From Myxococcota bacterium (GTDB lineage Bacteria > Myxococcota_A > UBA9160 > UBA6930), in contig JANQOX010000001.1 of the NCBI GenBank assembly GCA_028285625.1, positions 62,001-126,000 of the forward strand: 64,000 nt of DNA, read 5' to 3'. The notes under the pieces are model-generated. The model did no database searches. It worked only from the letters and a program-made list of their open reading frames with translations, and was not told the origin of the DNA. The stretch's first letter is position 1. The number at the start of each line of letters is the position of its first letter. Positions 54,422 through 62,447 of the stretch are shown piece after piece. The position numbers were made by a program, and so were the translations under genes.

Positions 54422-55648
54422 ATGACGATCGAACGGGACGAGCACGGTTTCGACGCACCGGCACCGCTGGGTCATCCCGGGCGTCTGGGCTTGCCCGACG
54501 GGCACGCCACCGGTCCGGAGCTCGGCGACCGGCTACCCGACTTCTGCCTGTCCGACGCGTTCGGCAAGCGGGTCGACTACCACGCCGATCGAGGCGAGCG
54601 CCGCTCGGTCGTCGTCTTCTACCGATCCGCGGTCTGGTGACCGCCCTGCTGGACGCAGCTCGGTGAGCTGCGCGATGCCTACGGGAAGTTCCAGGCGGCG
54701 GACGTCGCGCTGTACGCGATCTCGTACGACGACGTCGCGGCGATTCGCGCCTTCGCCGAGGCGCAGGAGGTCCCGTTCCCGCTGCTCTCGGATCTCGGTA
54801 GCGAGGTGATTCGCCGCTTCGGCATCCTGAACGATCGCATCGAGCCCGGCGACGCATTCCTGTACGGCGTGCCGTACCCCGGCGCCTACGTGACCGATGA
54901 ACAGGGCCGGGTGATCGCCAAGTCCTTCCACGACACGTACAAGAAGCGCGACAGCCCCGAGATCCTGCTCGACGCCGCCCTCGGTCGCGTCGAGCTCGAT
55001 GCCGAAGCTCCGAGTGCCGTCGCGGTGGGCGAGGACGTCCGCGTGACCGCCGCCGTTCGTGGCGGTCGAGGGAGTCTTCGCCAGGGCATCGTGCGGAAAC
55101 TCCTGGTGCGCTTCGAGCCGTCGCCCGGCTTGCACCTGTACGGCGCGCCGGTGCCCGAAGGCATGGTCCCGACCTCCGTGACGCTCGAGGGGCCCGAGGG
55201 CGTGGTGGCGCTCGAGCCGGTGTTCCCGCCGACGAAGCCCCTGAGGTTGCCCGGGATCGACGCCGAGCTGCCCGTGTTCGACGGCACCTTCGACGTCGAG
55301 GTTCCGTTCTATGCCGATGGACGGCTGGTCAGCGAGACGCGTCCGCTCGATGCAGAGGGGGTGACGCTCACCGTACTCGCGCGCTACCAGGCCTGCGACG
55401 ACGAGCAGTGCCTGCTCCCACGCACCGAGCGTCTGGAGATCGCCGTACCGCTCGACGTGGTCGACGTACCGAAGCTCGGGATGCACCGGGGCCACGGCCA
55501 ACGCGAGGGCCGTTACGACGCCTCACCCCACCTGAGGCGTATGCTGCTCCGCTCGGTGCGCCAGAGTCCGCTCGGGTTCCTGCGCTTCATCGGAAAGCAG
55601 GTGCGACTCGAACTGGCAGCCCGGCGGCGGCGCCGCGAGTCGCGCTAG
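54422..55648 (+). CDS. Selenocysteine-containing redoxin fused to a DsbD-alpha-like domain (TGA at 54638 read as Sec)
   Basis: Read through the in-frame TGA, the 408-residue protein is continuous. The N-terminal redoxin domain (about 30-215) has [11 protein letters not shown]73-PPC76-[42 protein letters not shown] and [13 protein letters not shown]. The TGA occupies the first Cys of the usual W-C-P-x-C redox motif. The C-terminal domain (about 235-345) resembles DsbD-alpha, with the Cys325-x4-Cys330 pair in [12 protein letters not shown]. No signal peptide is seen. A SECIS-like hairpin follows at 54654. Divergent from ACR3; convergent with GST. A nonsense-mutated pseudogene is the main alternative. 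Confidence 0.85.
54654..54672 (+). promoter_or_regulatory. Bacterial SECIS-like hairpin downstream of the Sec TGA
   Basis: CGCAGCTC (54654-54661), loop GGT (54662-54664) and GAGCTGCG (54665-54672) form a perfect 8-bp stem with a 3-nt loop starting with G. The loop lies 21 nt after the TGA (54638-54640). This is within the distance and loop rules known for bacterial SECIS elements recognised by SelB, for example the GGU(C) loop of fdhF. It is seen directly in sequence; SelB binding is inferred. Confidence 0.75.
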
Positions 55649-56670
55649 AAGAGCGCCTCGCAGCCCGTTCCCTCCAGCAGGCCGTCGACGGTTGCTCGTG
55701 CGCTCGAGTCCAGAGAGGCGTGGCTCTCGCGCAGCCAACCGAGGCACTTCTTCTGGTAGGGGAAGGGCTTCTGGACCCACGACCGGCCGTCGATCTCGGC
55801 CTCGACCTGCTCGCGGCCCTGCTCGATCGCCTCGGCATTCGCCAGCAGGAAGGGCGCGTGGTAGGCGCCCACCAGTTCGAGCACGCCGCGCAGGCCCGAA
55901 GGCAGCTCCCCGGCCGCTCGCCAGTCGGCCTCGACCACCTCCATTCCGGATAGGTCCTCCATCGCCTCGGTCCAGGCCAGGATGCGTGCCGATGTCTCCA
56001 GCGTAAGCGCAGCCGGGGTGGGGTCGAAGAGTGCCAGGCAGGTGAGCTGCCCGTAGAGGGCGAAGTCTGCCGATGCGGGCCGCCGGCCGAACAGGAAGCG
56101 ACTGTCGGCGAGCGCTGCGTCGAACGCCCGGACGAAGCGGACGTAGCTCTCCTCGATCACGGGCGCGGTCGTGTCGTTCGAGCCCACCACGCGGAGCCGC
56201 TCGATCTGACGTTCGCCGATCATCTTCTGGATCGGCGCGATCTTCTCGTCGCTCACGTCGACCCGCGCCCAGTGCGGTAGGACCCGGCGCGCCTTGGTGG
56301 CGTCCGCTTCGTGGTACCAGCGGTAGTGGAACATGCACTTGGTGAGCCACTCGTCTGCGAAGTCCTCGATCAACTCGTCGAGAAAAGTCACCGCCGGGTC
56401 GGCCGGCACGACGGAGCGTCCCTCGAAGGCACGTTCGAAGCGTCGGATCAGCGGGGTCGAGTCGGTGACGGCGACGACGTTGCCCGAGTCGTCGGGCAGG
56501 TAGAACGTGGGCAGCAGCCCGACCTTGGCGGCCGGTAGGGCCGCGGCCTCCTCCGAGTTCTGCAGGATGAACAGGTACGGAATGCGGCGATAGCGGAGGA
56601 TCGCGCGCATCTTGCGCGAGTATGGCGAGCCCGGGGCTCCCATCATCCGAAGCGGCGTTTCGAGCGTCAT
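55645..56670 (-). CDS. Glutathione S-transferase-family protein
   Basis: The 341-residue protein has an N-terminal thioredoxin-like GST domain (MMGAPGSPYSRKMRAILRYRRIPYLF, with LLPTFYLPDDSG and DSTPLIRRFE for glutathione contacts) and a long helical C-terminal domain (FLFGRRPASADFALYGQL). It is longer than classical GSTs and resembles an uncharacterised environmental subgroup. GGAG precedes ATG 56670. Its stop shares CTAG with the Sec redoxin gene; the pairing with ACR3 and MAPEG genes suggests thiol chemistry. Confidence 0.85.
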   Translation of the reverse strand: MTLETPLRMMGAPGSPYSRKMRAILRYRRIPYLFILQNSEEAAALPAAKVGLLPTFYLPDDSGNVVAVTDSTPLIRRFERAFEGRSVVPADPAVTFLDELIEDFADEWLTKCMFHYRWYHEADATKARRVLPHWARVDVSDEKIAPIQKMIGERQIERLRVVGSNDTTAPVIEESYVRFVRAFDAALADSRFLFGRRPASADFALYGQLTCLALFDPTPAALTLETSARILAWTEAMEDLSGMEVVEADWRAAGELPSGLRGVLELVGAYHAPFLLANAEAIEQGREQVEAEIDGRSWVQKPFPYQKKCLGWLRESHASLDSSARATVDGLLEGTGCEALF

Positions 56671-56785
56671 GGTCTTCTCTCCGGTGTCGCTCCGCGCAGC
56701 CGAGCCCGGGCGTCTGAACTAGTATGACGTGACAGTCGATCTGCCAAAAGGCGCCCCGTCTCGCCTGGACCCCCGAGGAGCAAGC

Positions 56786-57196
56786 ATGAAGATCGCCCAG
56801 ATGCCCGAGCCCCAGCAGATCCAGGAGCTGATGACCGGGCCGGCCGACCAGCCGGTCGTGATGGTGAACCTGCTCTCGTTCAAGGATCGCGCCGATGGCG
56901 AGAACGAGGGGATGAGCGGGCGCGAGTCGTACCAGCGGTATGGCGAGCGGATGCGCGCGTTCGTCGAGTCGAAGGGCGGACGCTTCCTTTGGAGCGGGCG
57001 GGTCGACTCGATGGTGATCGGCGAGAGCGACGCGCCGTTCCAGGTGGTAGCGCTCGTCGAGTACCCGAGCCGGAAGGCCTTTCTCGAGATCGCCAGCAGC
57101 GCCCACGTGGCCGAGATCGGCAAGGACCGCACTGCCGGTCTCGCCGGCCAGTGGCTGATCGCCGCCACCGAGTACGGCGAGGGCGAGGGGCTCTAG
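56786..57196 (+). CDS. DUF1330-domain protein
   Basis: The 136-residue protein has the dimeric alpha/beta-barrel-like DUF1330 pattern: PVVMVNLLSFKDRAD, ESYQRYGERMRAFVESKGGRFLWSG and VALVEYPSRKAFLEIASS. GAGGAG precedes ATG 56786 by 6 nt. DUF1330 proteins are small, cytosolic and uncharacterised, often beside oxidoreductases. It lies 4 bp upstream of the reductase gene and is likely co-transcribed with it. Confidence 0.82.
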   Translation: MKIAQMPEPQQIQELMTGPADQPVVMVNLLSFKDRADGENEGMSGRESYQRYGERMRAFVESKGGRFLWSGRVDSMVIGESDAPFQVVALVEYPSRKAFLEIASSAHVAEIGKDRTAGLAGQWLIAATEYGEGEGL

Positions 57197-57200
57197 CGCC

Positions 57201-58259
57201 ATGACCTTGCGGGTGATCCAGTGGGCCACGGGCGGGGTGGGGCGTGCCGCGATCCAGGCGATCGCGTCCCATCCCGAACTCGAGCTCGTGGGGGCCTGGG
57301 TGCACGCGGCCGACAAGGAGGGGCGTGACGCGGGAGAGCTGGCGGGAACGGCGCCCCTGGGCGTGGCTGCCACGCGCGACGTCGACGCGCTGCTCGCCCT
57401 CGACGCCGACTGCGTGAGCTACGCGCCCGTGATGGCGGACAAGACCGTCCTGGAACGCATTCTCGCCTCGGGCAAGAACGTGGTGACGCCGCTGAACTGG
57501 ATCTACCGCGGAGGCCGCGACTGGTCGGCGCTGCAGTCGGTGTGCGAGAAGCGCGGCGTGACCCTGCACGGCACTGGGATCCACCCCGGCGGCGTGACCG
57601 AGCGGTTCCCCCTCATGGTGTCGGCGCTGTGCCGCGAGGTCACCCACGTTCGCGCCGAGGAGTGGTCGGACCTGCGTACCTACGCGGCCCCGCAGGTCGT
57701 GTCCGACATCATGATGTTCGGCAAGACGCCCGAAGAGGCCCGTACGAGCTTCATGGCGCGCATGCTCGGCGACGGCTTCGGCCAATCGATCGACATGGTG
57801 GCCGACACGCTGGGCTTCGCCCTCGACGCCGAGAAGCGGACGACCCACGAGGTTTCGGCGGCGACGGTTCCGATCGACTCGCCCATCGGCGTGATCGAGC
57901 CGGGGCTCGTGGCGGCGCAGCGCTTCACCTGGGAGGGGCTGGTGCGCGGCGAGCCCGTGATCACGGTGCGCACCAACTGGTTCATGGGCGAGGAGGGTTT
58001 CGAGGGCGGCTGGCACTTCGGGCCACGGGGCGAGCGCTTCGAGGTCGAGGTGACGGGAGATCCTTCGAGCCTGGTGACCTTCGAGAAGTGGCATCCCGAG
58101 AGCATCGAGGCGGGCCTCGCGCGCAACCCGGGAATCGTGGCGACGGCGACGCACGTGGTGAGCGCCATCCCCGCGGTATGCGCGGCCGGGCCGGGCATCA
58201 AGAGCTACCTCGACCTGCCCCTGGTGGCCGGACGCGCTGCCCCCGGGCTGGCCCGTTGA
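57201..58259 (+). CDS. Dihydrodipicolinate reductase/2,4-diaminopentanoate dehydrogenase-like oxidoreductase
   Basis: The 352-residue NAD(P)-binding protein begins VIQWATGGVGRAAIQAIASHPELELVGAWV (Rossmann GxxGxxG). A substrate domain containing GTGIHPGGVTERFPLMVSALC follows, typical of the DapB-like superfamily called NAD(P)H-dependent amine dehydrogenases. It is not lysine-pathway DapB by length or context. Its stop overlaps the TTG of the following SDR gene (TTGA). The substrate is unknown. Confidence 0.82.
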   Translation: MTLRVIQWATGGVGRAAIQAIASHPELELVGAWVHAADKEGRDAGELAGTAPLGVAATRDVDALLALDADCVSYAPVMADKTVLERILASGKNVVTPLNWIYRGGRDWSALQSVCEKRGVTLHGTGIHPGGVTERFPLMVSALCREVTHVRAEEWSDLRTYAAPQVVSDIMMFGKTPEEARTSFMARMLGDGFGQSIDMVADTLGFALDAEKRTTHEVSAATVPIDSPIGVIEPGLVAAQRFTWEGLVRGEPVITVRTNWFMGEEGFEGGWHFGPRGERFEVEVTGDPSSLVTFEKWHPESIEAGLARNPGIVATATHVVSAIPAVCAAGPGIKSYLDLPLVAGRAAPGLAR

Positions 58260-59047
58260 TCCTCGACCGGTTCCGGCTCGATGGGCGCGTCGCCCTGGTG
58301 ACCGGCGCGGGCAAGGGCATCGGACGGGGGATCGCGCTGGGGTTCGCGGAGGCCGGGGCCGATGTGGTGCTCGCGGCGCGCACGCCCGAAGACCTGGAAG
58401 AAACGGCGCGCGGGGTTCGCGCGCGGCGCCGCGAGGCGCTCGTGGTGCCCACCGACGTGACCCGGACCGAAGCGCTCGAGCGGCTGGTCGCCGCGGCGCG
58501 CGAGCGCTTCGACCGCATCGACGTGCTCGTGAACAACGCCGGAGGCACGGGGCCACGCGCAGGGCTCGCCACCAGCGAGCGGTACTTCGAGGCGGCGCTT
58601 CGCTTCAACGTGACCCAGGCCTTTCTGCTCACGCGCATGGTGGTTCCGGTGATGGTCGAGACGGCCGGGGAGGGCGCGGTCGTGAACGTGTCGTCTCGGG
58701 CCAGCGACATGGTGCAGACGGCGTTCGTCGCCTACGCCGCGGGCAAGGCGGCGCTCAACATGATGACCCGCAACCTGGCGGCCGAGTTCGCGCCCAAGGT
58801 GCGGGTGAACGCCATTTCGGTGGGCGGCGTTGCGACCGAAGCCCTCGACGTCGTGCTCACGAACGACGCGCTGCGCCAGCAGTTCGAGGCGAACACGCCG
58901 ATGGGACGGCCGGGCGAGGTCGAGGACATTGCCGCGGCGGCGCTCTACCTCGCGTCGCCCGCATCGGCGTGGGTCACCGGCAAGATCGTGCAGGTGGACG
59001 GGGGCTGCGAGTCGCCCGCCATCGCGGTGCCCACACCGCCCTTGTAG
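58256..59047 (+). CDS. Short-chain dehydrogenase/reductase (SDR)
   Basis: The 263-residue classical SDR has the coenzyme motif TGAGKGIGRG, VNNAGG, catalytic Ser in NVSSRAS, and Tyr160/Lys164 (YAAGK). The C-terminal GKIVQVDGGCESP matches the glucose-dehydrogenase/FabG-like group. TTG 58256 is the start because it fits ILDRFRLDGRVALVTG and overlaps the preceding stop by TTGA. It is co-expressed with the DAPDH-like reductase. Confidence 0.88.
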   Translation: MILDRFRLDGRVALVTGAGKGIGRGIALGFAEAGADVVLAARTPEDLEETARGVRARRREALVVPTDVTRTEALERLVAAARERFDRIDVLVNNAGGTGPRAGLATSERYFEAALRFNVTQAFLLTRMVVPVMVETAGEGAVVNVSSRASDMVQTAFVAYAAGKAALNMMTRNLAAEFAPKVRVNAISVGGVATEALDVVLTNDALRQQFEANTPMGRPGEVEDIAAAALYLASPASAWVTGKIVQVDGGCESPAIAVPTPPL

Positions 59048-59098
59048 GGGCAGGCATCACCGCTCTCGTCGCTTGGCGCTTCGCGGTATCCTCACCGG

Positions 59099-59953
59099 AT
59101 GCCGATCGCGCTCCGCCCGCTCGACGCCACGTTCGGGGCCGAGGTCACCGGCCTGCGGGTCGCCGATCTCGACGACGCCGGCTTCGCGCAGATCGAGGCT
59201 GCGTTTCACGAGTACGCCCTGCTCGTGTTTCCCGGGCAGCACCTGGCGCCCAAACAGCAGGTGGCGTTCGCTCGCCGGTTCGGGGAGATCGAGCACCTCT
59301 ACGGCGACCGGGGCTACGTGCCCATCACCAACCAGCGCAAGGACGGCTCGCTGCTCGACGATGCCGAGCCCGCGATGCAGATCATGCGAGGCAACGAGGG
59401 CTGGCACACCGACAGCAGCTACATGCCGCTGGCGGCCAAGGCCTCGGTGCTCTCGGCACACAAGGTGCCCGGCCACGGCGGCGCGACCGAGTGGGCCGAC
59501 ATGCGCGCGGCCTACGCCGCCCTCGACGACGCCACGCGCGACCGCATCGCGACCCTCGCGGCGCACCACTCGATCAAGCGCTCCCAGGCGAAGATCGGTC
59601 ACACCGACCCCGGCGGTGCCGGCTACGGCTTCGATGTGGGCGAACCGCCGCTACGTCCGCTGGTCAAACGGCACCCGGCGACGGGCAAGCCGGCGCTCTA
59701 CATCGGGCGCCACGCCTACGGGATCCCGGGCCTCGACCCCGAAGCGTCGGAGCGGCTGCTGGATGAACTGCTGGCGTTCGCCTGCCAGCCCCCGCGCCTG
59801 GTGGTCCACGAATGGCAGCCGGGAGACGTCGCGATCTGGGACAACCGCTGCCTGCTCCATCGCGCCCGCCCGTACGATCACGCCGAGCCGCGCGTGATGG
59901 TGCACACCCGCATCGCGGGTGACCCCGCGACCGAGGGCGCCCGCGCTGGCTAG
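59099..59953 (+). CDS. TauD/TfdA-family Fe(II)/2-oxoglutarate dioxygenase
   Basis: The 284-residue protein has the facial triad WHTDSSY (His-x-Asp), distal His in LLHRARPYD and the 2-oxoglutarate Arg in the C-terminal strand. RPLDATFGAEVTGL is the typical N-terminus. It hydroxylates and thereby cleaves taurine, alkylsulfates, 2,4-D-like or carnitine-type substrates; the substrate here is open. A TATCCT -10-like box ends 6 nt before ATG, hinting at leaderless mRNA. Its stop shares CTAG with the convergent SDR. Confidence 0.88.
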   Translation: MPIALRPLDATFGAEVTGLRVADLDDAGFAQIEAAFHEYALLVFPGQHLAPKQQVAFARRFGEIEHLYGDRGYVPITNQRKDGSLLDDAEPAMQIMRGNEGWHTDSSYMPLAAKASVLSAHKVPGHGGATEWADMRAAYAALDDATRDRIATLAAHHSIKRSQAKIGHTDPGGAGYGFDVGEPPLRPLVKRHPATGKPALYIGRHAYGIPGLDPEASERLLDELLAFACQPPRLVVHEWQPGDVAIWDNRCLLHRARPYDHAEPRVMVHTRIAGDPATEGARAG

Positions 59954-60756
59954 TCGTCGGGGTACGCGTCCAGGATCTCCTGGAAGCGTTCTGCGAAGGC
60001 CGGGCGGACCTGCGGGTGGGTGAACACGTAGAAGCGACCCTCGGCCATCGCGCGTACCGCCATCGCGCCGATCTCGTCGGGGTCGCTGCCGCTCTCGATC
60101 AGCTGCCCGATGGCCGACGCATCCTGACGCGCCGGACCATGCTGCGGGTCGCGATGTCGGATGCTCGTCTCGACCAGGGCGGTTCGGACCACGCCCGGGC
60201 ACAGCACGGAGCAGCCGATCGCACTGTCGGCGAGTTCGAGCCGAAGCGCTTCGGACAGGCCCATCACGGCGAACTTGGTGGCGGTGTACGTCGAGAGCCC
60301 GGGCACGGCGATGTGACCCGACACCGAGGCGGTGTTCAGCACGTGGCTCGGGCGCCCGTGTGCCCGCATGCGCGGCAGGAAGACGTGCAGCCCGTTCACG
60401 ACACCCATGACGTTGATGTCGAGGAGCCAGCGCCAGTCCTGCTCGGTGGTGTCTTCGAGCGCGGCCGAGGTGAAGGCGCCCGCGTTGTTCACCAGCACCT
60501 GGACCGGGCCGAGCTCGTCCGTGGTCCGCTGGGCCGCCTGCTCGAGGCTCTCTCGTTGGGTGACGTCGCAGGCGACGGCGAGCGCGCGGCCGCCCGTCTG
60601 CGTGATCTCGTCGCAGGTGCGCTGCGCGGCGTCGGGGTCGATGTCGGCCACCGCGACCGCCGCCCCCGCGTTCGCCAGGCTGCGGGCGATGCCCCGACCG
60701 ATTCCGCTCGCACCCCCGGTGACGAACGCCGTGCTGCCGTCGAGCTCGACCGCCAT
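59950..60756 (-). CDS. Short-chain dehydrogenase/reductase (SDR)
   Basis: The 268-residue classical SDR has TGGASGIGRGIA, ADIDPD (NADP/NAD selectivity strand), VNNAGAF, Ser in NTASVSG and YTATK (Tyr/Lys pair about 156/160). The C-terminus lacks the usual DGG end and carries an extended FYVFTHPQVRPAFAERF tail. It is 4 bp downstream of a lipoprotein gene on the same strand. The substrate is unknown. Confidence 0.88.
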   Translation of the reverse strand: MAVELDGSTAFVTGGASGIGRGIARSLANAGAAVAVADIDPDAAQRTCDEITQTGGRALAVACDVTQRESLEQAAQRTTDELGPVQVLVNNAGAFTSAALEDTTEQDWRWLLDINVMGVVNGLHVFLPRMRAHGRPSHVLNTASVSGHIAVPGLSTYTATKFAVMGLSEALRLELADSAIGCSVLCPGVVRTALVETSIRHRDPQHGPARQDASAIGQLIESGSDPDEIGAMAVRAMAEGRFYVFTHPQVRPAFAERFQEILDAYPDD

Positions 60757-60760
60757 GGGT

Positions 60761-61372
60761 TCAGCGGATCCAGCCGTCCTCGGCCAGGCGCTTCACCACG
60801 GCCTTGGTGACCGAAGCCACCGTGTCGTCGACGTCGGCAGGCTGGAAGGTCTCCGAGTGCGCCGACCAGACGAGCTGGTCTCCGTCTGCCGAGTAGACCC
60901 GGGTTTCGAGCCGCACGATGGTGGTGCGCTGCACGTACCCGGGTGAGTAGTTCATGCCCCAAGACGAGCCGTAGTAGCCGTAGTAGCCCCGGCCCATTCC
61001 CATCGACATGCTCGAGGTCGGCGGTACGTAGGTCTCCTTCTCGTCCACGGCCACGAGGCGCGTGAGCACCAGGGCCTGGTGTGCCCCCGCTTCGATGGCG
61101 CGTTCGAGCGCCGGCTCCGAGAGCTTCTCGTCCATGGGCAGGACGCGATAGCTCGCGATGGCATCGGTGCCGCGCTCCTGCAGGGCCTGGGCGAAGTGGT
61201 CCTCGAAGATCCGGCGGGAGGTCTCCTGGGTGCCGATGCCCAGCACCATCACGTTGGAGAGCGGCGTCGGCACGACGTCGGTCGCGTTCCAGACGCCCGA
61301 GAGCGTGGTGTGCGCGGCGCAGCCGACCCCGAGGGCGAGCAGGCAGGTGGCGAAGAGGGCGGTCCAACGCAT
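60761..61372 (-). CDS. Probable DUF4136-type lipoprotein with Gly/Tyr/Ser/Met-rich insert
   Basis: The 203-residue product has a signal ending LLALGVGC (Cys18, loose lipobox) and a globular region (VMVLGIGTQETSRRIFEDHFAQAL, TRLVAVDEKETYVPP). A low-complexity insert of Ser, Met, Gly and Tyr (about 125-150) precedes beta-strands RTTIVRLETRVYSADGDQLVWSA. It resembles periplasmic lipoproteins related to DUF4136. Its role is unknown; it is transcribed with the downstream SDR and divergent from the thioesterase-like gene. Confidence 0.7.
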   Translation of the reverse strand: MRWTALFATCLLALGVGCAAHTTLSGVWNATDVVPTPLSNVMVLGIGTQETSRRIFEDHFAQALQERGTDAIASYRVLPMDEKLSEPALERAIEAGAHQALVLTRLVAVDEKETYVPPTSSMSMGMGRGYYGYYGSSWGMNYSPGYVQRTTIVRLETRVYSADGDQLVWSAHSETFQPADVDDTVASVTKAVVKRLAEDGWIR

Positions 61373-61495
61373 GGGTGGGGGCTCCGGGAACGGCGTGAGC
61401 GCGTAGGTTAGCGGCAGGAGGGGGCCTCGCCCCGAGGTGAGACCGCGCCCGGCCCAGCGGCTATCGTGGCGCCCGGTCGGTCCGGGAGAACGCGC

Positions 61496-62341
61496 ATGGA
61501 CGAGATTCGCAGCTGGGTGGAGACGTCGCCCTACAGCCGGTTCCTGGGCGTGCGGCTCGAGGACGTGTCGGAGCAGCAGGTTCGGCTGCGCATGCCCTAT
61601 CAGGACGAGAACTCGAACCCCGGCAAGGCGCTCCACGGCGGCTGCGCGGCCTCGCTCGGCGCGATCGGCGCGCAGGCGCTCGCGCGGGTCGTGCTCGGGG
61701 CCGAATCGGGCCCGTGGCACACGGCCCAGCTTCAGGTGAGCTACCTCGCAGCGGCGATCGGCGAGGACGTGATCGCGGTGGCCGACCTGCTTCGCCGCGG
61801 CAAGGAGATGTGCTTCGTCTCGGTCGGCGTCGAGACCGCCGAGGGCAAGCCCATCGCCCGCATCGAGACGACCGTGCGCGGCCGCTTCGGGGCCACGCCC
61901 GTCGACCTGCCCGTCTCGGCCGGCGACGACGGCGCCGCCGACCCGGGCCCCATGGGCCCCCACATCGGTCGCGTGCCGTTCATCGGCAACCGTGGGATCG
62001 TGGTCGAGCACATGGTCGACAGCACGTCTCGACTGGTGATGCCCTACCTCGACGACAACGGCGACCTCGGTGGGCCGGTTCACGAGGGCGCGGTCCTCGC
62101 GCTCCTCGACACGACCGGGGCCATGGCGTCCTGGGCCGAGTCCGGGCCGGGTCCCTACAAGGCCTCGACCGCCAGCATGCAGGTGCAGAACCTGGCGCCG
62201 GCCCCCAAGGGAGACCTGGTCGCGTACGGACGTTGCGTGCACCGCGACCAGGCCATGTTCTGGTCGGACGTCGAGGTGGCAGGCACCGCCGATGGCCGGG
62301 TCGTCGCACGCGGCACCGTCCTCTACCGGATCCTGACCTAG
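61496..62341 (+). CDS. Tandem hotdog-fold (PaaI-like) thioesterase
   Basis: The 281-residue protein contains two hotdog domains: one at about 8-135 with ALHGGCAASLGAIGAQA, and one at about 155-281 with PVHEGAVLALLDTTGAMAS. Each has the central helix and HGG/HEG motif of PaaI-type acyl-CoA thioesterases. GGGAG precedes ATG 61496. The double hotdog would fold as a pseudo-dimer. It lies upstream of WS/DGAT and may govern the acyl-CoA supply to storage lipid. Confidence 0.85.
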   Translation: MDEIRSWVETSPYSRFLGVRLEDVSEQQVRLRMPYQDENSNPGKALHGGCAASLGAIGAQALARVVLGAESGPWHTAQLQVSYLAAAIGEDVIAVADLLRRGKEMCFVSVGVETAEGKPIARIETTVRGRFGATPVDLPVSAGDDGAADPGPMGPHIGRVPFIGNRGIVVEHMVDSTSRLVMPYLDDNGDLGGPVHEGAVLALLDTTGAMASWAESGPGPYKASTASMQVQNLAPAPKGDLVAYGRCVHRDQAMFWSDVEVAGTADGRVVARGTVLYRILT

Positions 62342-62447
62342 ATCGGCGCTGCGCGTGGGCTCGCCGCGGCTGCGTCGGGCCACCCGGGCCGGCGGCGGAC
62401 CGACGCTGTAGCATGACGGGCCCGGGGGGTGCCGGGCGGAGGGTGCC

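Noticed and set aside
54422..54640. Treating the Sec redoxin as a nonsense-mutated pseudogene
   Set aside because: The rest of the frame is intact for over 330 codons, the TGA is exactly at the redox Cys, and a SECIS-type hairpin follows at the correct distance. Kept only as the alternative.
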